Source: Cristatella mucedo
Lineage: Eukaryota > Bryozoa > Phylactolaemata > Cristatellidae
Reading direction: 5' to 3'
Assembly: GCA_009760855.2 (NCBI GenBank)
Contig: WPIO01000003.1
Coordinates: 5,085,001-5,149,000, forward strand
DNA length: 64,000 nucleotides
Shown one piece after another: positions 26,104 through 36,044 of the stretch. The stretch's first letter is position 1. Every line of letters begins with the position of its first letter. The notes under the pieces are model-generated. The model worked only from the letters and a program-made list of their open reading frames with translations, was not told where the DNA came from and searched no databases. A program made the position numbers and the translations under genes.

Positions 26104-26784
26104 TTTTTCGCTCGAAGAAGGAAATAGATTTTTCCTGGTCTTGCATTTTATGAACTTCTAAAACATCCTCGTATTGAGGACCTGCATCAACAATCTTGAC
26201 ACTCAAAACAAGTGAGCTAGATAGCAGCCGTACAAGTGGCCACACCTAGGTTTGTCAATATCGGTCCTAAAATTGTGTCGCTTCAGAAAAGAGCTTATTG
26301 GTGTATTAATCTGTATTAATTTAAGAACTGAGTTTCCCATAATAGGTAACCCTTATATTAGGAAAGTGAATGCTTCGTATATAAAATTGCAATTAACGAT
26401 TTATGAATAAAGGACATCGTGGCCCATCATTCCTTTTAACCAGATAAATAGAAAATCGTACCATTTCCATTCATTTTAGCATGAAGATCCTAAATTCTCA
26501 TAAGAATTGATAATAAAGACTTAAAAGAATCGAGCTTTAAAGCTTCCGTACCATGAAAATGACTTCAACAGTCTATCTAGGAACTCGGTGAGTTCGTTTT
26601 TAGAAATCATCTAACTTTGAGTATCACAATGATTTCCAACAAAATGCATGCAAATTAGAAGTCATTGCCCAGGTTCAGTGTGACCCAGCCCTAAGCATAC
26701 CCAGGGCCTCGGCAAGCATCAGAATACACCGCAGTATGCCCTACATACGTCCATGCTCTCTCGATGGTCAAAATGCCTACTCAA

Positions 26785-27652
26785 GTCAAAATCGGTCTAC
26801 TAGCCCTTCCTCTGTTGAATCGGCGCAAAATATAGGTTCCTTGTTCCAAATTAACCTTTCATTGAACCACCATTTCAGCTCAACAGTCTTGTCTGCCTAC
26901 TTCATTCAGCTACATAACATTAACTCGATTCGACGGGAAACCGCGTCTAAATTTGTTCATGCATTTGTGGCATCTAGTCTTGACTACTGCAACTCACTGC
27001 TTGCTGGCCTACTGGCCTCTGTAATCAGGCGCTTACAGCTGGTGGGAAACTCTGCAGCTTGTCTTGTCTGTCGTGAGCATCGCAGCTGCCACGTCACACC
27101 GATTCTCTCTAACTTGCACTGGCTCCCAGTCAAGCAACACATCACCTTCAAGGTTTCGCCACTCACTTTCAGGTACCTTTATTCTTTGGCTCCAGCTTAC
27201 TTATCAGAACTACTGCCCAACCAGGCTAAGCGTCCTACCACCCGCTTTTACGAATCCGACTGTTTAACTATACCTCGTAAAGACCTCAAATCCTGTGGAT
27301 ACCATGCCTTCTTTGGTTCGTATCCCCCAAAGCCTGGAATTCACTCCCAACCTGCGTCACGATATCTCATGCCTTTTTAAAATTTAAAAAGAAACTAAAA
27401 AACGCCTCTATTCATGGTATCATGCAGTTGCTCCATGTAATTCGTTCTGTATGTGCTTATGACTGCAGACACCGTTGCATGCTGCCGCTAACCGTACTTG
27501 CATGCTGACCTAAAAACCATGTTATTCTTATTGTTTATTGAGCATTTTACGACTAACCAATTAATCGTGCTTCCTTTACAGCAACTATAAAGTGGCTAGA
27601 AAGATATTGAGATCTCTGATGGTGCTTTGTCAAATGTATCATTATTGTTACT
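26785..27652 (+). mobile_element. LINE-A 3' fragment, older copy
   Basis: Diverged copy covering the RT C-terminal domain (SLNHHFSSTV, KFVHAFVASSLDYCNSLLAG, LHWLPVKQHI) and the 3' UTR, ending in ATTATTG. Several frameshifts and substitutions show it is older than the copies at 9.5 and 24 kb. The 5' limit near 26785 is approximate. Confidence 0.88.
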
Positions 27653-28012
27653 AAGTCTAATAGTGTACTCTTCTGCTAGCATGTTTTCCTTAATTATACT
27701 CGGGACATTTAAATTTTAGTGAAAGTTATCACAGATTAACTCAATTCTACAAAGATTCTTTACTCAGATAAACGTAGATAAAAGTCAAACTAAAAGTAAC
27801 AAAAAAGATAATGGGAACGGAAGGATAAATGAACTATTTACTATGTGACGTAAGGTGAACACGGGTAGATAAGCTGAACGTGAGTCAGTCAACTATTTCC
27901 AAATAAAGAAGGTAGAACTACAGATTCACCATAAAGCACTAATCAACGGGAATCTGAGCCGAAAGAGGAAGCACGAAAATCAAAACGGAGAAGTTGCCGA
28001 TGCTCTGCTTGA

Positions 28013-28549
28013 TTGGTTGTAACAAATCAATCAATATGCTGTGATCAAAACCCATTAACGATGAAGAAGATGCAAGAGCTAGCTGTGAGGCTGATCTCCA
28101 CGTCATTTAATCCAACAAATGGCAGGTTGAGGCGTCTAAAAATCAGTCAAAACATTACATCTGTGAAGATTAGTGGTGAAGGAGCTGCGGTTGATCATAC
28201 CGGAGCCAAAAATTGGACTGCTATCGTCTTGCCCAATTCGAATGAAGGGTATGATGCATCCAATAGCTTTAATGCCGACGAGACAGGCGTGTTTTACAAA
28301 AAGGTGCCATCTGGCATATTACCTGCCACAGGTACTCAACCACCTGATGGAAGAATTCCGAAAGAAAGAATAACTGAGCTTGTACTCGGCAAAGCTAATA
28401 GCACGGGAGAAAGCATACGTAGTGGGGAAAATTGCGAACTCATCGTGATTTTGAACTGCTCGATCAACAGTCACATTTGGGCCGATATTCTTCTCAAGTT
28501 TAATCGGGAGATTGGCAATCAAAAACTCATTCTATATGCTGATAAATAA
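28013..28549 (+). pseudogene. Tigger/pogo transposase fragment
   Basis: The longest surviving open piece of the transposase, about 178 codons. It covers the end of the CENP-B-type DNA-binding domain and the first half of the DDE_1 catalytic domain, including the hallmark NADETG with the first catalytic aspartate. The initial residues up to about 28060 are in the wrong frame relative to the upstream EVADALLDWL, showing a frameshift. The residues after YADK run out just before the SINE insertion. Confidence 0.8.
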
Positions 28550-28600
28550 ACTTAAAATAAAACTAATTTGTAGATGCCCAAAGAGAACATATTATATTTT

Positions 28601-28746
28601 CAGGCGCTTCACGTATACCTCAAGGCTCGAGTCCACGACCTCGGCCAGATCTTGGTCGGAGGGGACACCTTAACTACTGTTCTAAACGAGCTTGGCAACG
28701 ATGACGCGACCTGTCACAAAGTAGCGGGACAGCTCAAGAACACCTA
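28601..28746 (-). mobile_element. SINE family 1, inserted in Tigger
   Basis: Minus-strand copy with a degraded tRNA-like head (GACCTCGGCC and GAGTCCACGACCTCGG on the forward strand), then TATACGTGAAGCGCCTGAAA as the LINE-like tail. It interrupts the transposase between YADK and LPLDQGII. Confidence 0.7.
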
Positions 28747-29666
28747 AGTAGAGTTTATGCTGCAGAACACAATATCTCTTAGACTGCCACTGGATCAAGG
28801 AATCATCCACACCGTGAAAGTTCACTAAAAAACGCAAGTGATGAGGCAAATTCTTCAGTCCGTCAAAGAAGGATACTCGAGAATCAATTAGGCAAAGTCA
28901 GTTGATATGCTAGTTTCTTTACACGCGTTGAAGCAGGTGTGCTTGCTGATACCACCAGCTACGATCCAAAATGGTTTCAGAAAAGATGGCTTTCCAACTG
29001 TTGGTCCGGACCAAAATAACGACAATACTCTGCCGATTCTGGCAGTTGCTTATAAGTTTGGAGAAGCAGTCGCGAAAGAAGATTCCTAGGCTTTTTTAGA
29101 CTGAGAAAATGTAGATGCATGCCATGGCAGGTCAACCGACGCTGGAATTTGCAATCTAGTAAAGCCTAAGGAGCACAACGAGGATGATGACAGCAACGAA
29201 GAAGAGCTTGAGGAGATGCAGCTGCCGGAGATATGCAGAGTAACACGCAAATAAGTATTACATGCGCTCGCAACTGTTTGTCATTACTTGGAGCAAAAAA
29301 TTGGATTACTATGCAATTGCAGATAATATCTAGAAAAGCGCACACCAAAATCGCATCCAGCGGAAAATTAAAAACTTCTTTAAATAATAAGAGTATAACT
29401 AGGTGTGCTAGATTTTTTATGCTGTTAAATTGATAATAAAGAAAATTCTGTAGGTTGTATGTAATATCAGCCTCACCACGCATATAGGAATACTCTGCAA
29501 ATAAGAATACGTATTTGCCGGCTCGAGAGTATTCCTATAAGCGGAGTCGACTGCAATTCTTTCATCGTCAGTGATAGTCAGGAGCTCAGGCCTACTCCAA
29601 CCCTGACCAGGCTCTAGTGGGGTAGGCAAATGCCCCATCACCTCACGCCCTGGCTCGGCTACTGCG

Positions 29667-29667
<1 letters not shown>

Positions 29668-29746
<79 letters not shown>

Positions 29747-29801
29747 ATCATACACACACACACACACGCGCGCACGCACGCACGCACACACACACAATCA
29801 T

Positions 29802-29833
<32 letters not shown>

Positions 29834-29911
29834 TTATTTATATGTATATACATATGTGTGTGTGTGTTTGTGTATGCATGTGTGTTTGTGTATGTGTGTG
29901 TGTGTGTGAGA
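29668..29911. repeat. CA-TA-TG composite microsatellite
   Basis: A (CA)n run of about 150 bp with CGCGCG interruptions leads into TATATATATATTTATTTATA and then (TG)n with TTTGTGTATG interruptions. The CA and TG halves are complementary on the same strand, so the tract can form a hairpin. Confidence 0.93.
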
Positions 29912-30344
29912 GAGCCTGTGTGTGGGAGAGCTTAGAAGGTCGTCGGTGTTCAATTTGTTTTGCAAAGTAAAGTGGTAACCTAGTTTGAATACTTCATTAG
30001 GAAGGCCGATAACACTGCAAGCCACCACCTTTGATTGCAGTCTAAGATTAAGAATCTCCATTACGGTGGCTTGCTAAACAATTAGCTATATACCTTATTT
30101 GTCTATGCTGGACTTCTGCTACTCTGTTTTAGCTGGGACGCAGTAAAAGTCATTAGGCATCGGTAGCTCTGCAGCGGGAATGACTGTAGTGCTAGTCAAC
30201 AAATCCCATTCAGGTTCAGCCATGTGTTCCCTTTGCTGAAGGAGGTGCGATTGCTCTAGATTAATCAAAGGATATAGAACACAAATTTATTCTGAGCCAC
30301 ACGTTAGGCACAGCCACCTCGAGCGTTCTCTGGCAATCAAGCAG

Positions 30345-30720
30345 CTTATTTAATTTCGGAGCTTAAAGACCTTTGCCAACAGGAGCTTTTGCTCTGTAGG
30401 ATAAAGGCTGTAGAGCAAGCCTCAACAATTCTTACACAATGACATAAACTCTCCTGATGCCGACTTTGGCTAATTCTTTCCAGAAGCCCTTGGCTGCTAA
30501 TCCCTGGTTACTCATTTCCTCCACTGCTGTCCTGGCTCAGCTATGCTGCTCGCTTCCTTTTTATTACATGAGATAAAGTCTGTTGGCTATAGCATTCGAA
30601 CCAAAAGCCACTTACGCTTTTAATAGGCTATTAAAAATTCTCTCGCGTTATGCCCACTTAGCCCTTGTGGCTTTGTGAAGCTAGAGAACAAAAAATATTT
30701 TACATAACATGACCTTCAGT
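30345..30720 (+). mobile_element. Repeat B, older plus copy
   Basis: Diverged copy starting with the equivalent of RLQTVGDRSFSS (here RSLKTFANRSFC), continuing through GATAAAGTCTGTTGGCTATA and ending with CTTGTGGCTTTGTGAAGC and a TTTTACATAACAT tail. It shows the natural order of the element without an inverted end at its left. Confidence 0.68.
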
Positions 30721-31540
30721 GGCAGTGCAGGCCAACCGGCATTGGGGTTATGACTGAAATCGATATCCCCAATGTCGACCACTATGTTCGCTCCCGATCT
30801 TCCACGGAGCTACTTTCTAAAATCTAACTTTGCTAGCTTGCTTTTTTCAGATAATAGCAAGAGGTTAGAAGAGTGTCATCAAGATTAGCATAGTGAGGTC
30901 CCGAAAATTTTGCTAGCGATACCTGCTAGGCCAGGACATATATATTTCTGATTTTCTAATCCAGCGGCATGACTCCAGATCTGTTCTGGTGCCTTAAGCA
31001 GTACTGAATAAATACACAGAGGTAACTAGTAGCAGCTTTATGGCAATGCCACACAGCCGAGGAAAATCAATTCAGCCTCCAGCTGAGGAGTGGGTATCGG
31101 CATTGCACGTGCAAGCTGAAGCCACCATCAGAATTATGGGCTTTATTCGGCTGCAATTTTAATGATACCTCTTTGCTATCTCATCCGAGCCTGGGTTTGC
31201 ACACACTTGCACGAGATTCCTTATCTCGTGCTTAAATGCCAATAAACCACTTTATCAAGCCACCGATCCAAACGTGGGGGGCTGAAAGTAGCACTCTCAC
31301 TGCTAAGCTTCGTGCTGCGTGACGCTGCTCCAAAATGCAAACAGTAATCAAGAGGCGTCTTTGTTTTTGCCCCTGCATTGGGAGCTACAGAATGGGCAGC
31401 TACTTGCCTTTATTGGCATCAAATATTTAATAAAATTGAATACCATCTAGCATCGGGTATATTTTAGCACTGGATCTGTTCTAGTACTTACGATCTACTA
31501 CATATTGAAATCGGCTTACAAATCTCCAAAAATGCCGAGC

Positions 31541-31662
31541 TGGTTCGGCCAAGTGGTTAAGATGCTCGCTCCGATCAAGGTCTGGCCGAGGTCGTGGGCT
31601 CAAGCCTTGTGGCGTATGTGAAGTGCCTGAATAGAGATTAAGTTCTCTTAGGGCGCTAAGCA
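31541..31662 (+). mobile_element. SINE family 1, best-preserved copy
   Basis: Head TTCGGCCAAGTGGTTAAGAT resembles a Ser/Leu-type tRNA A box. GTGGGCTCAAGCC matches the pol III B box. The body leads directly to GAAGTGCCTGAATAGAGATT, then AAGTTCTCTTAGGGCGCT, the LINE-A 3' segment. A-rich end. It lies just 3' of the candidate N-terminal exon near 32 kb in minus-strand terms. Confidence 0.8.
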
Positions 31663-31985
31663 AAAAAAATATCTTTAATTATATTTAAAGTACTCTACCT
31701 CTACTGAAAATTTAATACGATTGGATATCTACAGTCACTTGATATTTGATACTTCTAGAGACATAAAAGCACAAGATATAGACACAACCTTAATATATAC
31801 TCTTGAAAGGTATGTAGGAGCACTCAAACAAGGATTGGGAGATTTCAGAGAATTTCCACAACCATGCAACTGTGGGGGCCAGCGTCCTCACTCTCAGTTT
31901 CCTCAGCCTCAGTGCATTTACATGGCAAAGTTTGACAATATCATGGCAAAGCTCAGCATTAGCAGCCGCACTTCAAAGGCATCAC

Positions 31986-32125
31986 CAACGTGGCCGCTGA
32001 GCCAAGGCTCTACCACACCGACATGCATTTGCCAACGAACGTGCAGGGCCGTCTTCGAGATCCGGCTCAGCCTGCTTCTGCTGCAGCTGCTGCTGCTGCT
32101 GCGCTCGGGAGGTCCCAGCTGCACC
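31986..32125 (-). CDS. Candidate SLCO gene A N-terminal exon
   Basis: Open in phase 0 from a pyrimidine-containing CTATAG acceptor to a GTGATG donor (46 codons plus two bases). It encodes a Gln run (QQQQQLQQKQ), an acidic stretch (EPDLEDGP) and ANACRCGRALAQRPRW. OATP N-termini typically carry a C-G-x-G-x-x-[RP]-P-x-W-L-Q motif just before TM1, which the last part resembles. The local sequence is more GC-rich than its surroundings. The exon that would hold TM1 and join it to 18461 was not found, so the link to gene A is unproven. The CAG/CTG run alone could also be a simple repeat. Confidence 0.3.
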
Positions 32126-32235
32126 CTATAGCAGCAATCAGTGCCTGCATAGGCCGTGGCAGCTTTTTGACGCAATCCTAGCCCAGCAGGCTGCAGCTTT
32201 AGTCTCACCGCTAAGCTGCACTTGTTAGAACTCAC

Positions 32236-32262
32236 CTCCTTCACTGTATACGAAGCCGACAT
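32236..32262 (-). CDS. Candidate SLCO gene A start exon
   Basis: Possible initiator exon. An ATG at 32262 opens nine codons (MSASYTVKE) ending at a strong GAG|GTGAGT donor in phase 0. It pairs with the candidate exon 32125-31986 across a 110 bp intron. The case rests on splice-site quality, phase agreement and position upstream of gene A on the same strand. No similarity is visible in so short a peptide, so this is inference only. Confidence 0.22.
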
Positions 32263-33559
32263 TCCCCCGACACCGTCCAAATCCCAAGCAACGGCTGGCA
32301 GTGCTCACCCCTCGGCTCACACCGTTATGAAATCGCGGCAGCTGTACACTGTAGATCCATGCGATAGCTCTAGATAAGACCAGCGATAACTATGCGAGAC
32401 CAATCAGAGACCAACCGATTGGCGTACATAGAGTGGGCCGGTCGGGCCAGCAGATAGAAGTTCATTCAGGTCATGAACTGCTGACAAACAGGTAGCTCGT
32501 GATCTATACAATGCCTCAACAATAGTATCACGCTATAAATCATCAAGTGGGCAGCCATGGTGAATAGCCGGCATTCATGGAAAATGCATCGCAGTCAGAC
32601 CTTTATTATGAGACGACCGCTTGGAGTCATTTGAAGCAGTGTACGTCACTAAACACATCTTGAGTAGCAGATTCTAAATCTCCCAGCCTTGTGGCCAATA
32701 ATGGAAATAACTAAGGCCTCGAAAAAGGACCGACGAAACCTGGGAGCAGGTCACTGGCAAGCAGGCCGAAAGATGGCAGTCAAGCTCGACAACAATCGGA
32801 AATGGCAACATACACAATATTATTAAAGGAGGTCCGGGCTATTGAACCTACGAAATCTGTCTCACTTTAACATCTGCCATTAATTATTTTTGAGTATCAT
32901 TAATGGCCACTACCTTGCAGCATCTGATTGGCATGATCACTACTTACTACTTGCATCACTGTGGCAACTAGTCTCCGGCCACTGGCCAAGTGCCCGGTTA
33001 GCAGTCAGCTCTAGCTAATTCACCTTAATTTTTTTAGATCGTGTTAGCTTGCATTTTCTAGAAGCCCGAAATTATGATACGGAGCCCTAGAGACTCATGC
33101 CCACTATTATCCATTTGCTGTGCACATACCTGCTTTTGCCTTGCATAACTACCATGATAAATATGTCCTTAGCCCCATTTCTTGTCCTTGGTCCTTTCAA
33201 AAAGGCTGTAAATTGGCTACTCATTAAGAAGGCAAACTAGATATGAAGAATTTGAGCAACACCCACCAGGTCTTACTAATGTCGCCATTATCAACGAAAC
33301 TGCAACAACTTCATGTCAGACCGGTAAAACATGTACATCAACATTTCTGTGATACCAATAAGATGCAGTCAGATTTAAGACTAATAGTTTCACAAACTCA
33401 GCGTTCCTACGCATGTTTACAAACCTTTCCGTAATGCAGACCCTAGTGAAGTCTCGTTGTTCGTTTTACCGGATGTTTCGGCAGCATTCTGTACGTTTAA
33501 TCACTGAGTCGTTCTCGGGTGCCGTTCGACCTTCCTGAGCCACTGGCACTGTGCTGCAA

Positions 33560-33826
33560 TGGTTAAACTGGATCGTGATAGGCCTGGAGGTAAGGGGCCT
33601 TCTCCTCACGACCAAGATCGTGGGTTCGAATCATTGGAATCAGCGGTTAGGCGATCCTTTATTGCCAACTGCAAGCGGTGATGACAGCCGTCGAGGCTCT
33701 CCTTCTGCTAAACAAATGAGGCTGGTTAAATCAGCAAGTATTTGTGTGTCCAATGGCGGGAACAAACGCCAGACTAATGATGTTACTGGGCAGCAGTCAT
33801 CCATTTAGCTTCGAAAGAAGACGGTA
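33560..33826 (+). mobile_element. SINE family 2, inserted in LINE-A
   Basis: Head with GATAGGCCTGGAGGTAAGG (A-box region) and a near-perfect B box GGGTTCGAATC at about 33622. The body is GGCGATCCTTTATTGCCAAC, then GTGATGACAGCCGTCGAGGC and TCTCCTTCTGCT, with no LINE-A tail. It interrupts the LINE-A reverse transcriptase between motif A and motif B. Confidence 0.75.
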
Positions 33827-34319
33827 CCACAGGGCTCTGTGCTTGGTCTACTTTCTTTATAGTCAAATATGCTCGTACTCTTGCCTGTACAATCATCGAT
33901 GACAATGTATGCTTTTACTTCGCGGCCGGTGAAAAACAGCTGCTTCTGTGCTTTGATCGCTCACTACCTTCTGGTGCTTCAAACTCTCTCAATTCCCTTG
34001 TTGCATGTATTGCTGATTTTCGCATTTCGATCGGACAACTTTCTCAAATTATAAGGTAATAAAATCAATTATACATTTTTGAGAGCAACGGAAGTGACAA
34101 ATGAAAACTTGGAAGCCTAGCATCCTAAGAGCTTCATCCAGCACACCCTTTAACATGTGCAAGTTACCGTGGTGTCCTGCCCCAAAGTGACCTTTCCCTA
34201 GATGACTATATCAACCGTTCAATGGTGAGCATAGTAGTTGACTCTTTCCAAAACTTCTAATAGGATTCATATCAAGCAGAGTATTTACTTGAAGGTTTTG
34301 TACTCGCTTAAATAAAGTA

Positions 34320-34490
34320 AAGATAAATTTAATTCTTACGTATAACACCTTAAGATAGCTCAATCTTTATTCAGGTGCTTCACACATGTCATGGGACTCT
34401 CCTCCAAGACCTCTGTCATCAAATAAATAGATTCACCTTGACATTGGTCGAAAATGAAAACATTAACCACTGAGCCAACTCAGCGTGGAT
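34320..34490 (-). mobile_element. SINE family 1, inserted in LINE-A
   Basis: Minus strand: TTGGCTCAGTGGTTAATGTT is a good A box. CATGGGACTCTCC on the forward strand is a decayed B box. The tail (minus) GTGAAGCACCTGAATAAAGA, then TTGAGCTATCTTAAGG, parallels the LINE-A end. It is nested in the 33.1-34.9 kb LINE copy. Confidence 0.7.
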
Positions 34491-34969
34491 AACTTCGTGT
34501 AGGTTCCTGCATTCTTCAGGTCTCGTCTACTACCATCCGAACTACTTATTAACGATCTTCTAACAAAAGTCGTTTAGCTGCGCCTCAACTCAGCCTAAAA
34601 TCTTGTGGAGCCATGCCTGTAACTCATATGGTTTCGAAGTCTGGAACTCGCTCACGAATGACGCGACAACATACCCTGATAGACGACATTTAGAAAGAAT
34701 CTAAGCATGCACATGTTCCTCTGAGCATTTGTGGTTTCTTAAACAGTTTTCTTCCTGTTCTTACAGGTGCTAAAACTGTGAATGTTATCACAAATCCTTT
34801 CGACTTGGATCTTTTGTAGTATACGTACAGAGCGGAGAAAGAAACTTAGTTCTCTTTGGCTGTATACAAATTAATCAATATTATTATTATAAGTGATAAC
34901 TTTTCCACAAAGCTTGTGAAAACTATTAAAGATGCCGTTCCAAATATTCATAAATAGGAACAGCTTAAG

Positions 34970-35181
34970 ACTCTGGCGGGAGCGAAGGCTTGGGCGCCAA
35001 ATACCCAGGCCCTGCCTCGCAATTTCCGTTAGCAATGCCCATGCCACTCACTACCTACCGCAGTTATGGCAGCGTAAATCCAAGCTCACAACGGATGAGG
35101 TTTATTCCAAGCGCATTGAGCCTGAGTGGGAGTGTGACCGAGAGCCAACAGATCGATAGAGACAGACACCATAATGGCAAC
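34970..35181 (+). CDS. Candidate internal exon, unrecognised plus-strand gene
   Basis: A 212 nt stretch, open in one frame between an AG acceptor (CAGCTTAAG) and a GTAAGC donor. It encodes about 70 residues: SGGSEGLGAKYPGPASQFP, then a Met/Pro-rich piece, TTYRSYGSVNPSSQRMRF and a polar end DRDRHHNGN. The composition suggests a flexible cytoplasmic or linker segment. It lies directly 3' of a decayed LINE-A copy but does not resemble that element. No partner exon or domain is recognised. It may equally be a chance open frame in a locally GC-rich patch. Confidence 0.28.
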
Positions 35182-36044
35182 GTAAGCGTTTAGGGCAGAC
35201 GAGAGTTCGAGAAAGATGTCTCGCAGAGTCACGACTTATTCTGATTGCGTTTTGGTAGGTCTCGTGTACCACATCGAGACTCATGCTTGTCGGTCTTCTG
35301 CTTGTATTTACTTATGATTTCCGTAGTCGTTCTAGACGGACTTCATTGAAAAAATCTCTCCTCTTAATTTGGATATATAGCGGCTGCCAGTAGGAGCAGA
35401 GAGATAATTGAGTCACCCAAGATGGCATTGTGCTCGGCAGTTAGGGCTTGGAGCAAAACTGGCTGAGGTTTAAGATGTGGCGAACCGGCATCAGCTGGCT
35501 CTGAGAAATTCAAACTTGCGACAAAAAGAGCAAAGCCGTGATTGCCCAGTAATCTTAGTCAACAATTGCTAAGCTCAAGAAGTCTGCCCCTCTTTCATGG
35601 TTGTCCCGGCAACCCCTGCTAGTACTACACTGCTTAAAAATAGAATTATATTTCGGAGATGCTTACGTAAAATCTTAAAAAATAATGATACATGTATATT
35701 GCTTAGATAGTTTCATTTTTCACTCAAGAAAAGAACTTAGCAAACATTGTGGATCGTGAAGGTTTCGATCAGTTTAACCTAATCCAGCTCAGCATTTATT
35801 ACACGTTCGATAGATACCCGTTGAAAATCCACCAAGTGTCTTTTGTGAAACAGTTGAGCTTAAACAGGATTTGATGTGTTTCAATTTAGAGAAATCACTT
35901 CACTTTGAAGGCTGACATACATTGAAATGGTGATTCTTAAGTTATCAAGATATTAATTAGTTCGCTGCGAGCCACATTCGGAATTTAATCTGCCACATCA
36001 TGGACACTCACGTACTAGTAATTGGCTAAGTAAGTGAGACTCTG

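Larger units (their letters stand above)
27660..29553 (+). mobile_element. Tigger/pogo DNA transposon, dead, with SINE insertion
   Basis: The transposase reading is broken but unmistakable. CENP-B HTH remnants (EVADALLDWL at 27990; LRRLKISQNI and VKISGEGAAVD at about 28120-28190) precede the DDE start FNADETGVFYKKVPSG (about 28268), then LNCSINSHIW and LILYADK. After a minus-strand SINE (28601-28746) come LPLDQGII and ATIQNGFRKDGF, the C-terminal DDE_1 part. The 3' end is a TIR, CAGTCGACTCCGCTTATAGG on the minus strand, ending at 29553. A possible mutated 5' TIR is at 27660. Stops and frameshifts make it non-functional. Confidence 0.82.
33120..34885 (+). mobile_element. LINE-A copy, heavily decayed, with nested SINEs
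   Basis: Starts with the segment equivalent to 10650 of the window (TMINMSLA-like) and runs through recognisable RT motif A, motif B and motif C remnants. It then reaches a degraded C-terminus and an ATTATTATTAT tail at 34880. It is interrupted by a family-2 SINE (about 33560-33826) and a minus-strand family-1 SINE (about 34320-34490). No frame is open for more than a few dozen codons. Confidence 0.85.

Noticed and set aside
31550-31625. tRNA-like segments (31.55, 33.6, 34.4 and 55.4 kb) as functional tRNA genes
   Set aside because: Only A and B boxes are recognisable; the acceptor and anticodon stems do not pair, and each is followed by a SINE body.
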